Of a stretch of DNA of 18,828 nt, positions 6,837-14,381 are shown piece after piece. Position numbers and translations under genes: made by a program. Source of the stretch: CAYJAY01 sp964370715 (GTDB taxonomy: Bacteria; Bacillota; Clostridia; Oscillospirales; Ruminococcaceae); NCBI GenBank assembly GCA_964370715.1, contig CAYJKJ010000030.1, positions 1 through 18,828 of the forward strand. The letters run 5' to 3'. Numbering within the stretch: the stretch's first letter is position 1; each line of letters begins with the position of its first letter. Under the pieces are notes generated by a model. The model made no database searches. It had not been told where the DNA came from and saw nothing but the letters and a program-made list of their open reading frames with translations.

Positions 6837-8474
6837 TTATTTTGTATTTTCGTTTTTATTCATATCGATAATTACCGCCTCATATGGTTTGAGTTCCCGC
6901 CCTAAGCTGCTGTGTTCATAGCTCGAGAACAACACATCGCCAACGATTGGTGAGGCTGTCTTTTTGTTTGAAAGATTAACGACTATGCGCAGAGTGTTGC
7001 CGCCTAAAATTCTATCATACACCAAAACGCTTTTATCAAGATTTTTTTCTTTATATTCGCCATGCTTTAAAATATCGCTTTGATTTCTAAAGCTGATCAA
7101 CCTTTTATAAAACCCGAGAACCGAGGTTTCGTCGTCTTGTTGGTTTTGAACGTTGATGCTTTTAAAATTTGAATTAACTTTAAGCCATGGATCACCGGTC
7201 GAAAATCCGGCATTGGGTTGGCTGTTCCATTGCATAGGGGTTCTTGCGTTATCCCTGCTTTTTGTTTTAATCATCTTCCAACGCAAACTTTTCGGAAACA
7301 TAAGCCGTTTTGTAAGGTTCCAAATATTAAGGCTTTCGATATCTTTAACGTCGCTTATATCGTTAAAGTCGAAGTTGGTCATCCCGATTTCTTGCCCTTC
7401 ATATATAAACGGCGTTCCCCTAAGCGTTAAAAGCAGTATCGCCAGAGCCTTTGCGCTTTGTTTGAAATAATCTTTATCATTCCCAAAACGAGTGACGCTT
7501 CTTGGTTGGTCGTGGTTTTCAAAATACACCGTGTTCCAATCCAGTTGTTGTTGCCAATAAGAAAGCTTGTTTAAAAAGCGATTTGGCGAAAATTTGCGCA
7601 AAAGCCATTTCACATAAAAACAATCCGTTTCCATATGTTCAAACGAAAACACCGTGTCGAGTTCCTGCCTTTTGGGGTCGACAAGATCTTTCGCTTTTTG
7701 CGGTGTCACAAAAACCGTTTCCCCAACCGTGAACCCATCATACTTCGACAACACCTCTTTGTTGAGGCGATTTAAAATCCTGTGGGTTCCCTCGTTTGAA
7801 TGGTAGTGTTCAAGCCCCGTTAACGCAACGCTTTTTTTGCCGTTTTCAAGCGATTGTTTATAGAGAATGTTTATAACATCACACCTAAACCCGGCGACGC
7901 CCCTTTCAAGCCAAAAACGCATAACCTCGATAACCGATTTAATAACATCTTCGTTATGATAGTTTAAATCGGGTTGTTGTTTTGCAAACAGATGCAGAAA
8001 ATATTCCCCTCGAAGCTCATCATATTCCCAACAATCTTCGCCGAAAAAGCTTGTCCAGTTGTTTGGTTTTTTGCCGTTCTCCCCTTTTCTCCAGATATAA
8101 TAATCGGTGTATGGTTCGATTTTTTGACGGCTCTTTTGAAACCACTCGTGTTGGTCGGAGGTGTGGTTAATAACGAGATCCATTATAATCTTGATATCTC
8201 GCTTTTCACTTTCGGCAATAAGCCGGTCGATATCCTCTAGCGTTCCTAAATTTTCATGTATATCGCAATAATCGCTTATATCATAGCCGTTATCATGATT
8301 TGGGGATTTGTAAACCGGCGACAACCACAAAGCGCCAACCCCTAGTTGTTTAAGATAATCAAGCTTAGAAATAATTCCGTTAATATCCCCTATTCCATCG
8401 CCGTTGCTATCGCAAAAACTCATGGGGTAGATCTGGTATATAACCCGCTCTTTCCACCATTTTTTGTTTTCCAT
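6837..8474 (-). CDS. GH13 alpha-glucosidase, oligo-1,6-glucosidase type
   Basis: A 545-residue cytoplasmic glucosidase (no signal peptide) of the GH13 alpha-amylase superfamily, probably subfamily 31. Seen: a calcium-site loop DSNGDGIGD (22-30); region I DLVINHT (99-105); region V QPDLNYHN (167-174); region II GFRCDVIN with nucleophile Asp199; acid/base Glu252 in TVGETVF; region IV FENHDQPRS with Asp322; then RTPMQWN and a C-terminal beta domain. Val200 after the nucleophile is the residue linked in Bacillus oligo-1,6-glucosidase to preference for alpha-1,6 bonds, where alpha-1,4 enzymes usually have Thr. Isomalto-oligosaccharides or panose are therefore likely substrates. Trehalose-6-phosphate hydrolase, which can share Val, is less likely next to a non-PTS carrier. 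A strong GAAGGGAAG precedes the ATG. Confidence 0.92.
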   Translation of the reverse strand: MENKKWWKERVIYQIYPMSFCDSNGDGIGDINGIISKLDYLKQLGVGALWLSPVYKSPNHDNGYDISDYCDIHENLGTLEDIDRLIAESEKRDIKIIMDLVINHTSDQHEWFQKSRQKIEPYTDYYIWRKGENGKKPNNWTSFFGEDCWEYDELRGEYFLHLFAKQQPDLNYHNEDVIKSVIEVMRFWLERGVAGFRCDVINILYKQSLENGKKSVALTGLEHYHSNEGTHRILNRLNKEVLSKYDGFTVGETVFVTPQKAKDLVDPKRQELDTVFSFEHMETDCFYVKWLLRKFSPNRFLNKLSYWQQQLDWNTVYFENHDQPRSVTRFGNDKDYFKQSAKALAILLLTLRGTPFIYEGQEIGMTNFDFNDISDVKDIESLNIWNLTKRLMFPKSLRWKMIKTKSRDNARTPMQWNSQPNAGFSTGDPWLKVNSNFKSINVQNQQDDETSVLGFYKRLISFRNQSDILKHGEYKEKNLDKSVLVYDRILGGNTLRIVVNLSNKKTASPIVGDVLFSSYEHSSLGRELKPYEAVIIDMNKNENTK

Positions 8475-8493
8475 CTAAAAACTTCCCTTCTCA

Positions 8494-8513
8494 GAATAAA
8501 ATGCATTTTATTC
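8494..8513. promoter_or_regulatory. Perfect 20-bp palindrome in the GH13 leader, possible operator
   Basis: GAATAAAATGCATTTTATTC is a perfect palindrome 20-39 bases before the GH13 start codon and about 55-75 bases downstream of the predicted - strand transcription start. It could bind a dimeric repressor or form a leader hairpin. No T-run follows directly, so it is not a terminator. Confidence 0.45.
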
Positions 8514-8575
8514 AATACTGTTAATAGCGGTATTTGTTCATTTTTTATTCATCGAAATTTAACTATTCTTATATA

Positions 8576-8604
8576 ATTATACTTTTTATTTTTAGTTAAA
8601 TCAA
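8576..8604 (-). promoter_or_regulatory. Promoter of the GH13/symporter unit
   Basis: On the - strand: TTGATT (8599-8604), 17 bases, perfect TATAAT (8576-8581). This gives a leader of about 95 bases containing the 20-bp palindrome. Confidence 0.6.
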
Positions 8605-8651
8605 CAATTAATTATTATATTACAATAGTTTATCATTTTACTATGATAGTG

Positions 8652-8660
8652 TGTTATAAT
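8652..8660 (+). promoter_or_regulatory. Extended -10 promoter for the YwaF-like gene
   Basis: TGTTATAAT: a perfect -10 with the TG extension, 38 bases before the start codon. I see no good -35 at the right distance; the extension may compensate. Confidence 0.5.
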
Positions 8661-8697
8661 TTTGTTAGCACTATTAATGAAAAGAAAGTAGGTTAGT

Positions 8698-9411
8698 ATG
8701 TTTTCTCTAGCTCATATTGTTTCGATTATTGTTTTAATAGTAACGATATTTTTCTTAACTTTAAAGCTCAAAACCATAAGCCAAAAACAAGTAACTTCTA
8801 TTTTAAAAGTTATCGCTTTAGTTATCTTTATTTTAAATCCATTAAACTGGTTTTGGGAAATAGCAACTTATGGCGGAATTGATCTTGCGACCAGCCTTCC
8901 GCTCCACCTTTGTTCGCTATATTGGTTGCTGTTCCCTTTCGCTATTTTTTCGAAAAAAGAAAACGGTTTTAAACAGGCTATATTCGCCAACTGCGCAACG
9001 ATAGGTCTGATTAGCGGTGTGTTGGGTTATCTTATGAATGTGCATTTAAACGCTCATCCTTTTTTCTCGTTCCCCGTCATGCGAAGCCTTGCTTACCACT
9101 ATTTGATGATACTAGCCTCGGTTTTGTTGCTTGCTTGCAAAATCTACAAACCGAAAAAATCCGATGTCATAACGTTTTTCATCCCTGTTGTCGTGTTGGT
9201 GTTTGTCTGTATCGGGGTTGAAGCGGCCTTTGGCTATGAATATTGTTATGTAAGAGATGGAAGCAACACGATACTAACGCTAGTGAGCGGAGTTATGCCA
9301 AGATTTTTATATGTCTTTTTGTTGTATTTAACGTTATATGTTTCAACCGTTTTGGTGTTCTACAGAAAATTCGCTTTCGATTATATTTCAAAGCTAAACA
9401 AAAAATCATAA
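8698..9411 (+). CDS. YwaF/TMEM164-type integral membrane protein (TIGR02206-like)
   Basis: A 237-residue protein with about seven hydrophobic segments and no soluble domain. Seen: FSLAHIVSII at the N-terminus; NPLNWFWE (47-54) at the end of helix 2; SLPLHLCSLYWLL with Cys72; HPFFSFP (120-126); YHYLMILASVLLL with His134. This pattern matches the YwaF/TIGR02206 family, related to TMEM164. Mammalian TMEM164 has been reported to act as a lipid acyltransferase; the bacterial role is not settled. Cys72 and His134 are the obvious conserved polar candidates. The start has AGTAGGTT six bases upstream. It runs opposite to the sugar operons on both sides, with its own promoter and a shared terminator, so it need not belong to sugar metabolism. 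Confidence 0.75.
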   Translation: MFSLAHIVSIIVLIVTIFFLTLKLKTISQKQVTSILKVIALVIFILNPLNWFWEIATYGGIDLATSLPLHLCSLYWLLFPFAIFSKKENGFKQAIFANCATIGLISGVLGYLMNVHLNAHPFFSFPVMRSLAYHYLMILASVLLLACKIYKPKKSDVITFFIPVVVLVFVCIGVEAAFGYEYCYVRDGSNTILTLVSGVMPRFLYVFLLYLTLYVSTVLVFYRKFAFDYISKLNKKS

Positions 9412-9424
9412 CTTAAAAAACACT

Positions 9425-9471
9425 AAGGGCTATGACAAACTTTCGGTTTGATCGTAGCCCTTGTTTTTTTG
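9425..9471. terminator. Bidirectional terminator between YwaF-like and GH36 genes
   Basis: AAGGGCTATGACAAAC (9425-9440) pairs with GTTTGATCGTAGCCCTT (9446-9462) with one bulged base and one wobble, loop TTTCG, followed by GTTTTTTTG on the + strand. On the - strand the stem is followed by AGTGTTTTTT, so it can also end the convergent GH2-GH36 transcript. Confidence 0.88.
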
Positions 9472-9483
9472 TTTTTAATCTTG

Positions 9484-11775
9484 TTAATCTATCTTTTCTA
9501 TAGTGTATAGTTTCGAATCGAAATCCTTGAACATTCTAACATCTTTATTATACCCAATGGTGCAAAACGCTTGTTTAAGATAAAACCCGGCATAATGCAG
9601 TTGGTTTGGCGAAATCTCAAATGAATGTGTTTCGGTGTTCATCTTATAAACTTTATCGGCAACGTTGTGGAGAACGCCGTTTTGTTTTATCGTAATCGGC
9701 GAGAAATAGTTTATCAAGCTTCCAAACTCTTTAAGCGTTACGTTTGAAGGGAGCATCTCAATCTTTAGCCTATTTGCCTCGAGCAAAAACGGATATTTAA
9801 CTTTATGTGATGGAGAATGCGGTTCAACAAGCGATTGAACAACCATCAACGCCCCGCAATCGTCCTGTTGCCCCTTTATGCTAAACTGCGTTATGTTGCC
9901 GTTTTGAGAAACTTCGATCGTTCCGAATTGGAACATCTTCCGATGCTTTTTATAAAAAGCTACCTGTTCCGCAATCTCTAAAAGCTCTTGTTTCGAAAGG
10001 GTTGAAAGATCAAGTTCATACCCCAACACGCCAAAGCAATTGACATTAAATCGAGTAGACAACGGAGTTTTTCTCAATGTTTGATGGTTGACATAATCGC
10101 TAACGTGTGCGCCCATCGTCGATTGAGGATAACCCAAGAGCATATTTTTAACTATCTTAGTTCGCTCTATTGCATCGGTGTTGTCGCTTGTCCATATCTG
10201 CGGGCTAAAACACAACATCCCAAGATCAAACCTATTCCCGCCGCTTGAACAGTTTTCAAACAATATTTCGGGGAACTGTTCGGTTAGATAGCTGTATAAC
10301 GCTGTTAGGCCTTTTTGGTATTCATGGAAAAATTGTCCTTGGTGCGAAAGTGTTGAACCAAACATATCGCTAAAAATTCGGTTCATATCCCATTTAACAT
10401 ACGCTATATTTGCGCTAGATAAAAGATCGGAAAATGTTTGCTTAAGGTATTCAACAACAGCGATGTTTGAAAGGTCTAGTATCAACTGGTTTCGGCCTTC
10501 GCCAAAATCATCATCAATTTTAACGGCATATTCGGGATGGGTTCGGTATAAATCGGAATCGACATTAATCATCTCGGGTTCGATCCAAATCCCAAAATCA
10601 AGCCCGATATCGTTTATCTTTTGAGCTAGACCAGAAACACCGTTTGGTAGTTTCTTTTTGTTTACCTGCCAATCCCCTAGCGACGACTTGTCGTTGTTTC
10701 GTTTTGAAAACCACCCGTCATCCATTACCAAAAGCTCAATTCCAACTTTTTTTGCCGCCCTCGCTAGCTTTAAAAGTTTGCTTTCGTTAATGTTAAAATA
10801 ATTTGCTTCCCAAGAATTGATCAACACCGGGCGCATATTATCCTTAAAAGCTTTTGGGATAATATGCGAATGGATAAAATCATGCATCTGTTTTTGCATC
10901 TGTTGGCGACCTTTGTTTGTGTAGGTGCAAACCGCCTGAGCCGAAACGAAACTCTCGCCTTTTGAAAGAGTGTATTCAAAATTGAAATCGTTTATACCTT
11001 GAACCACCCTTAATTTATCAAAGGAATTTTGTTCAATTATATTAAGATGGTTTCCGCTGTAGATAAGATTAAACGCTATACATTCTTCGCCGCGTTCAAG
11101 GAAAAAGAAAGGGTTATGCCTCGAACTGCTAACGCCACACCTCGATTCAATAGTTATCTTGTTTTGAGCTTTTTGGCTGATTAGATTAGCTTCGTTAACC
11201 CATCTTCCCGCAAGGGAATGAACGGTGAACCCGTTTTCGTCAAGATCGAGTTGGCTGCTCATAAGCCGTTTTAATACAACGCTTGTTTCAAGCGGTTTAA
11301 TCTCGCTCCATTTAACCAAAACATCGCTATCTTGAAAAACTTGATAGTATAAATAGAGTTCGCATTTTGAATAGTTGTCAAATAGAGTTATCTTTAAAAT
11401 CTCGGTGGGTTTATCGTTTGCTTTTGCATACGGCAAATCGGGGTGGGAATATTCGCTTAATATTTCATAGTTTTTGTATAGAAACTTGCTGACATATACA
11501 TCGCTTAGAACCTCTACGCTGTGTTCTCTTATATCCCCTTTGCCGATAGTCGACATTTCAAGGCAGGCGTTTTCCGGTGTAAAGGTTTTGTCCTTAACAT
11601 CAACAATTCCGTTTCCAATAGCGAAGGTGGAGGGTTCAATAAGGCTTTCGAAATCGAGGTTTTCAATTCGTTGCCCATAATAAAGATGCGCAAGATACCC
11701 CGCTTTGTTAACATACATAGCGTAGGTAGTGTTGCTTGTGTCTATAGTAAATTGTTTGTTGTTAACCTTTATCAA
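9484..11775 (-). CDS. Alpha-galactosidase, GH36
   Basis: A 763-residue cytoplasmic enzyme that removes alpha-1,6-galactose from melibiose, raffinose and related sugars. Length and domain order (N-terminal beta-sandwich to about 300, TIM barrel about 310-640, C-terminal beta domain) fit bacterial GH36 of the large tetrameric group. Motifs: VMDDGWF (350-356); IEPEM (398-402); KWDMNR with nucleophile Asp463; ENCSSGGNRFDLG (507-519); WTSDNTDAIER with acid/base Asp531. Translation starts at a TTG whose last two bases overlap the TGA stop of the GH2 gene (TTGA), with GAGGTT inside the end of that gene as ribosome binding site, so expression is translationally coupled. No signal peptide is visible, and no dedicated transporter lies in this unit. 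Confidence 0.95.
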   Translation of the reverse strand: MIKVNNKQFTIDTSNTTYAMYVNKAGYLAHLYYGQRIENLDFESLIEPSTFAIGNGIVDVKDKTFTPENACLEMSTIGKGDIREHSVEVLSDVYVSKFLYKNYEILSEYSHPDLPYAKANDKPTEILKITLFDNYSKCELYLYYQVFQDSDVLVKWSEIKPLETSVVLKRLMSSQLDLDENGFTVHSLAGRWVNEANLISQKAQNKITIESRCGVSSSRHNPFFFLERGEECIAFNLIYSGNHLNIIEQNSFDKLRVVQGINDFNFEYTLSKGESFVSAQAVCTYTNKGRQQMQKQMHDFIHSHIIPKAFKDNMRPVLINSWEANYFNINESKLLKLARAAKKVGIELLVMDDGWFSKRNNDKSSLGDWQVNKKKLPNGVSGLAQKINDIGLDFGIWIEPEMINVDSDLYRTHPEYAVKIDDDFGEGRNQLILDLSNIAVVEYLKQTFSDLLSSANIAYVKWDMNRIFSDMFGSTLSHQGQFFHEYQKGLTALYSYLTEQFPEILFENCSSGGNRFDLGMLCFSPQIWTSDNTDAIERTKIVKNMLLGYPQSTMGAHVSDYVNHQTLRKTPLSTRFNVNCFGVLGYELDLSTLSKQELLEIAEQVAFYKKHRKMFQFGTIEVSQNGNITQFSIKGQQDDCGALMVVQSLVEPHSPSHKVKYPFLLEANRLKIEMLPSNVTLKEFGSLINYFSPITIKQNGVLHNVADKVYKMNTETHSFEISPNQLHYAGFYLKQAFCTIGYNKDVRMFKDFDSKLYTIEKID

Positions 11776-14102
11776 TTTTTAACCTCAATCGTTTCGACAA
11801 ACGTTTCTTTTTCGATCGTTATTTTAACTTTAAACCGGCCGGCCTTTTGTTTGCTTTTTATATAAAAGCTAGCTTGCCCTGCTATCATGCAAAAATGCGT
11901 AGGACCATACACCTCTATGCCCTCTTCAACTTCAACATTAACCGGCGCAAAATAATAGTTCAACGTGTTTTTGTTTTGATCTAGCGCTTTTATAAACACC
12001 TGTAAAACGTCATAGGTGTTTTGTTCGGTTAGAACGGTTGAAGAATATCTGACATCAAACTGCGTTTTTCTGTATGCGGAAACAACCCTTTCGGCAACTA
12101 TTTCGTTTTTTTGATATCCAACAATCTTTATGTCAACAGATTCCATCCCCCAGTTGCCAATATATTTGTTGTATAGCACAACGAAATCATCCATCGTTAT
12201 CTTGTGTCTAAACATCAGTTTAAGCGCTCTAAGCTTTGTTTTCGCCGGAAGGTTTCCAACGCTATATCGATAGATATCTAGCAACAATTTTTTAATCTCG
12301 ACCGCCACCTTTTCGGGATAGCTTTCGTTTTGTTTAATAAGGTCGCCGATTAGGTCGTCGATAAATATCGGCGGAAACTCAAGAGCTTTGTGCTTTGTGT
12401 TGTCCTGCCCAAATTTTTTGACAAACTGATCGTTTTTAAACAGCGCAATCTCTTCGCAGTTTGTGAAAACAACTATCTCTTCAATCAACCCTTTGGCGTG
12501 TTCCCCTATCTGCATACCGGTGTTAATCTCGAGAACGGGTTGTTCTTTTTGTTGGCTCGAATATACCGCCGAAGCAAGCTTTGGCATACGGAACATATCG
12601 AGAACCCCATGGTAACAAATCCTGTCGCCGCTTCCGAAATCTTTATGGGTGTTGTAATCGTTCATGCACCAACCGATACAACCCGAAATCTCGTCGTCTT
12701 TCATCATAGCATCAAGCACATTTGCGTGTCTTAATGCATGGGAAGTTCTGTGAGTTTCGTCGTCAAATGTTTTGGTTGGATACATATGTCCGTTATATTC
12801 CGTTATCATATAAGGATTGTTGCTGTGTTTGGTGACCGAACTCTTTTTTCTTAAACCATTGTTAGAGCCGATATGCGAAAAATCGTTGAAGGTATAGACA
12901 TCCTCTAAAAGCTCGGAATTGTCGATAAACCGAACTCCGCCCGTCGCTCTTGTTGGGTCGAGGCGTTTTGCAATGCTGTTTGTTTTTGTGTATAGGTCAT
13001 GGTCGTCTTGGCTCTCGTTGACCCTTACCCCCCAGATTATAATGCTGGGGTGGTTGCGATACTGCAAAATCATGTTGGTGCAACTGTCTTCAACGAGCTG
13101 TCGCCAGCTTGGTTGCTTTGAGATATGTTGCCAACCGACAATCTCGGTGAACACCAAAAGCCCAATTTCATCACAACGATTAATAAAATGCTTGCTTTGC
13201 GGATAGTGTGAGGTTCTAACGAGATTACACCCGAGATCATATTTCAAAATATCAGCATCCTGTATCTGCATAGATGCCGGCATAGCATACCCGGCATAAG
13301 CATACGACTGGTGCCTGTTTAATCCTCGGATTTTTATTTTTTCGCCGTTAAGATAAAACCCATCTTTCTTAAACTCCGCCGTTCTAAACCCTATTCTCTC
13401 GACAATTTCATCGATTGGATTTTGATCTAAAAGCGTTAGTCTAACGTCATATAAATTCGGGCTGTCGGTCGACCAAGTTTTAACGCCGGTTATCTTTAGG
13501 CTTTGTTTAAAGCTTTCATCAGTTATCGTTGAAAGAAACTCTTGATCGTTAACTAATATCTTTATTTTATAATCAACAAGATTTTTTGCATTAAATTCGA
13601 CATTTAAAAACCATTCGTTATCAAAACTCGTATGCAAAAAAACGTCGCTTAGATGCGCTGTCGGAAGATATAGCAGTTCAACTTCTCGATATATTCCGCC
13701 ATAACATATATAATCGACAACGCCGCCAAAAGGAGGAATTAACGGATCTTCAAACGAATCTGTTAGCACTTCGATTTCATAGCTTTGTGTCTTGGTTATA
13801 TGTTTAGTTAAATCAACTAAAAACGCATCATAACCGCCCTTATGTTCCCCCGCCGTTACGCCGTTAATTTTAACCACACAATAGTTTGAAACGCCATAGA
13901 ATTTAAGCATAACGACATGGTCTTGTCGTTGTTCGATTTTGATTTTTTTAACATATCGACTTTTAAACTGAAAATCCTTTTCATCAAAATAGTTAAATGG
14001 CAACATCTTGTTGGTATGTGGGATATTTACTTGTTGAAATTCATCGTTTTCCCACCCTTTAGAAAATCCCCAGTCATAGTTTAGATGAACCGTTTCCCTC
14101 AT
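11772..14102 (-). CDS. GH2 glycoside hydrolase, beta-galactosidase-like
   Basis: A 776-residue cytoplasmic enzyme: sugar-binding jelly-roll about 1-150, Ig-like domain about 150-245, TIM barrel about 246-515, then about 260 residues of C-terminal domains ending in an Ig-like strand set. Seen: GGIYREVEL (135-143); GFYLNGEKIKIRGLNRHQ (248-265); NLVRTSHYPQS (293-303); the acid/base in WGVRVNES, Glu363; and the nucleophile in YMITEYNGH, Glu435. The usual bacterial acid/base context is GNE, here VNE. Beta-galactosidase fits best beside the GH36 enzyme, but beta-glucuronidase and other GH2 activities are not excluded. AGGAGC precedes the ATG. It is the first gene of a coupled two-gene operon with a strong promoter. 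Confidence 0.88.
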   Translation of the reverse strand: MRETVHLNYDWGFSKGWENDEFQQVNIPHTNKMLPFNYFDEKDFQFKSRYVKKIKIEQRQDHVVMLKFYGVSNYCVVKINGVTAGEHKGGYDAFLVDLTKHITKTQSYEIEVLTDSFEDPLIPPFGGVVDYICYGGIYREVELLYLPTAHLSDVFLHTSFDNEWFLNVEFNAKNLVDYKIKILVNDQEFLSTITDESFKQSLKITGVKTWSTDSPNLYDVRLTLLDQNPIDEIVERIGFRTAEFKKDGFYLNGEKIKIRGLNRHQSYAYAGYAMPASMQIQDADILKYDLGCNLVRTSHYPQSKHFINRCDEIGLLVFTEIVGWQHISKQPSWRQLVEDSCTNMILQYRNHPSIIIWGVRVNESQDDHDLYTKTNSIAKRLDPTRATGGVRFIDNSELLEDVYTFNDFSHIGSNNGLRKKSSVTKHSNNPYMITEYNGHMYPTKTFDDETHRTSHALRHANVLDAMMKDDEISGCIGWCMNDYNTHKDFGSGDRICYHGVLDMFRMPKLASAVYSSQQKEQPVLEINTGMQIGEHAKGLIEEIVVFTNCEEIALFKNDQFVKKFGQDNTKHKALEFPPIFIDDLIGDLIKQNESYPEKVAVEIKKLLLDIYRYSVGNLPAKTKLRALKLMFRHKITMDDFVVLYNKYIGNWGMESVDIKIVGYQKNEIVAERVVSAYRKTQFDVRYSSTVLTEQNTYDVLQVFIKALDQNKNTLNYYFAPVNVEVEEGIEVYGPTHFCMIAGQASFYIKSKQKAGRFKVKITIEKETFVETIEVKN

Positions 14103-14207
14103 ATCGATTTGCTCCTATTTTTTTTATAAAATGATGTAAATATTAATGAAAAATTGACAATAATATTATAAATTAACAAAAAAATTCTAACTTAATTTTA
14201 CGAAATA

Positions 14208-14237
14208 ATTGTATCATTTATTTTAACCTAATGTCAA
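14208..14237 (-). promoter_or_regulatory. Strong promoter of the GH2-GH36 operon
   Basis: On the - strand: perfect TTGACA (14232-14237), 18 bases, TACAAT (14208-14213) with an adjoining TG (TGATACAAT). This is among the best promoters of the window. The leader to the GH2 start is about 100 bases. Confidence 0.7.
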
Positions 14238-14263
14238 CAATGTTTAACTTTGTTCAAATAATT

Positions 14264-14277
14264 AATTAACGTTAATT
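14264..14277. promoter_or_regulatory. Candidate LacI-family operator
   Basis: AATTAACGTTAATT is a perfect 14-bp palindrome with a central CpG, the usual form of LacI/GalR-family operators. It lies between two divergent promoters, about 27 bases upstream of the -35 of the GH2-GH36 operon and 23 bases before the -35 of the acyltransferase gene. No regulator gene of that family is in the window. Confidence 0.4.
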
Positions 14278-14299
14278 GTTAGATATTAATTTTTATTAC

Positions 14300-14327
14300 T
14301 TGATTTTTTTTATAATAATAATATAAT
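14300..14327 (+). promoter_or_regulatory. Predicted promoter of the acyltransferase/zinc-ribbon pair
   Basis: TTGATT (14300-14305), 16 bases, TATAAT (14322-14327). Several overlapping TATAAT-like hexamers (14311, 14328) make the exact -10 ambiguous. Confidence 0.45.
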
Positions 14328-14381
14328 TATAATGTAGTATTATGAGCAAAGTTAAAGATAATTTATTATTAGAGGTTTATA

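Noticed and set aside
14154..14159. Perfect TTGACA on the + strand as a promoter of the acyltransferase gene
   Set aside because: No -10 at 16-19 bases and more than 200 bases from the start; a better promoter is at 14300-14327.
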